NCBI GenBank assembly: GCA_937959095.1
Contig: CALGLY010000003.1
Coordinates: 1 to 7,793, forward strand
DNA: 7,793 nt
Reading direction: 5' to 3'
Source of the DNA: an uncultured Saprospiraceae bacterium
GTDB lineage: Bacteria > Bacteroidota > Bacteroidia > Chitinophagales > Saprospiraceae
This document shows, piece after piece, positions 6,595-7,793 of the stretch. Position numbers and translations under genes: made by a program. Every line of letters begins with the position of its first letter. Position 1 is the stretch's first letter. The notes beneath the pieces were generated by a model that worked only from the letters and a program-made list of their open reading frames with translations, did no database searches and was not told the DNA's origin.

Positions 6595-7707
6595 ATGAAG
6601 AAGAAAATAGCCATTTTACCTGGCGATGGAGTTGGACCAGACGTAATAGACCAAGCACAAAAAGTACTTGATGCCATAGCAGAGCGGTTTGGGCATCAAT
6701 TTGATTGTTGTCATGCCGATATCGGGGCAACTGCTATTAATAAATTTGGTGAGCCTTTGCCTGAATATACACTAGAAACCTGCCTCAATGCAGATGCGGT
6801 ATTATTAGGTGCGGTAGGTCATCCGAGTTACGATAATAATCCGAAAGCGACCATGCGACCTGAACAAGGATTGCTACGCTTACGGAAAGAACTTGGCATT
6901 TATGCCAATATTCGTCCCGTGAAGACCTCTCCTAATCTATTGCACTATTCAGTACTGAAAGAAGAGAATGTGCGCGGTGTAGATTTTGTAATCTATAGAG
7001 AATTGACGAGCGGCATCTATTTTGGAGGAAGTAGTCGGAGCAAAGATCGCAAAACCGCAACAGATATTTGTAAATATACCACCGCAGAGGTAGAACGCAT
7101 CGCCCGCTTAGCCTTTGAAAAAGCAAGTGAACGACGTGGCAAACTCACGCTGGTAGATAAAGCAAATGTACTGGAAACCTCTCGACTATGGCGCGAAGTC
7201 ATTCAGGACTTGTCGATGGAATATGCTCATGTGGCAGTCAATATGCTTTATATTGATAATGCTGCTACGCAAATTTTACTCAATCCGCAGCAGTTCGATG
7301 TTATCGTTACACCTAATCTGTTTGGAGATGTGCTATCGAATGTAGCCAGCTTGATTACAGGTTCTATCGGGATGCTACCCTCGGCTTCTTTGGGCGATAA
7401 AACACCACTATTCGAGCCGATTCATGGTTCTTTTCCTTATGCTACAGGCAGAGGTATCGCTAACCCTATAGCAGCTATCTTATCCGTTGCGTTATTATTG
7501 GAACATTTTGATTTGAAGAAAGAAGCAAAAGCCGTGCGTACAGCCGTCACAGGTTTACTCCGACAAGGCATTGCAACGCTAGAACTCGATCCGCCGATGG
7601 TCTGCGATACGAGCCAAATAGGAGATATTTTAGCGGAATATATTGTGGATGAAGACTATAAATTGCGACAAGACGTGGTGCGTGCTGGCGTTTCTACGAT
7701 TATATAG
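6595..7707 (+). CDS. leuB: 3-isopropylmalate dehydrogenase
   Basis: LeuB oxidatively decarboxylates (2R,3S)-3-isopropylmalate to 2-oxoisocaproate with NAD, the third step of leucine synthesis; it works as a cytosolic dimer. I start at the ATG 6595-6597, giving 370 residues that open MKKKIAILPGDGVGPD; the TTG one codon earlier is unlikely. Landmarks: GDGVGPD 10-16, substrate arginines R97 (LRKEL), R107 (NIRP) and R135 (YRELTSG), Y142, catalytic K189 (VDKANVL), metal Asp D221 (YIDNAA) and D245 (NLFGDVLS). N249 stands where many homologues have a third Asp, a change the family pattern allows. The NAD loop reads HGSFPYATGRGIANP (277-291), with Tyr282 where the classical enzyme has the Asp that binds the adenosine ribose. 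About 18 residues after EYIV extend past the usual end. No other leu genes are in the window, so it is either alone or at an operon start; a long hairpin follows directly. Confidence 0.97.
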   Translation: MKKKIAILPGDGVGPDVIDQAQKVLDAIAERFGHQFDCCHADIGATAINKFGEPLPEYTLETCLNADAVLLGAVGHPSYDNNPKATMRPEQGLLRLRKELGIYANIRPVKTSPNLLHYSVLKEENVRGVDFVIYRELTSGIYFGGSSRSKDRKTATDICKYTTAEVERIARLAFEKASERRGKLTLVDKANVLETSRLWREVIQDLSMEYAHVAVNMLYIDNAATQILLNPQQFDVIVTPNLFGDVLSNVASLITGSIGMLPSASLGDKTPLFEPIHGSFPYATGRGIANPIAAILSVALLLEHFDLKKEAKAVRTAVTGLLRQGIATLELDPPMVCDTSQIGDILAEYIVDEDYKLRQDVVRAGVSTII

Positions 7708-7777
7708 AATGTAGAACCGAAGAATATAAAATATAGAAGTATTAATTACTATAATTTATATTCTTCGGTCTACATTC
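7707..7777. repeat. Long hairpin immediately after leuB
   Basis: GAATGTAGAACCGAAG... at 7707-7730 pairs with ...CTTCGGTCTACATTC at 7755-7777 over 23 bp with a single bulged A. The apparent 24-nt loop pairs further (TATAG with CTATA), so the structure is almost one continuous stem. Its first base is the G of the leuB TAG stop codon. No T-run follows the stem, so it is not a standard intrinsic terminator; because the stem is AT-rich and symmetric it could still stop transcription or protect the 3' end. A dispersed palindromic repeat inserted at the gene end is an alternative. Confidence 0.8.
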
Positions 7778-7793
7778 TAAATTGAAATCAATT

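Overview
The window looks like a chromosomal segment of a Bacteroidota bacterium, perhaps from the Saprospiria/Chitinophagia side. Four things point there: AT-rich intergenic DNA around genes of moderate GC, starts without clear Shine-Dalgarno sequences, a very large secreted M43 metalloprotease built from PPC-like domains and Cys-rich DCGG modules, and a LeuB with a Bacteroidota-style cofactor loop. This placement is inference from protein style, not from a marker gene.

Layout, left to right. Positions 1-380 (minus) hold the N-terminal third of a Gfo/Idh/MocA-family oxidoreductase that runs off the left edge. Positions 400-567 are a structured palindromic repeat filling almost the whole gap to the next gene, prs (567-1532, minus, PRPP synthetase), and sharing the last base of its stop codon. 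Positions 1533-2132 are a noncoding gap that ends in a clear intrinsic terminator for the gene on its right. Positions 2133-5363 (minus) encode a 1076-residue secreted pappalysin-like (M43) metalloprotease with ten copies of a four-cysteine module and several beta-sandwich-type domains. Positions 5364-6594 are a long AT-rich gap between divergent genes. Hidden in it are a 168-bp imperfect palindrome (6021-6188) and the decayed tail of an alpha/beta-hydrolase gene (about 6214-6406). Positions 6595-7707 (plus) encode LeuB (3-isopropylmalate dehydrogenase), followed at once by a 71-nt long hairpin that also begins at the last base of the stop codon.

The genes do not form an obvious pathway. prs (nucleotide, His and Trp precursor supply) and leuB (leucine biosynthesis) are housekeeping genes, the protease is an exported accessory protein, and the oxidoreductase is of unknown substrate. 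The unusual content is mainly at the gene borders: two unrelated palindromic elements abut stop codons, a third lies next to a pseudogene, and the protease carries near-identical 72-bp tandem repeats. I see no convincing new multi-gene system. The palindromic elements and the protease architecture are the best leads.
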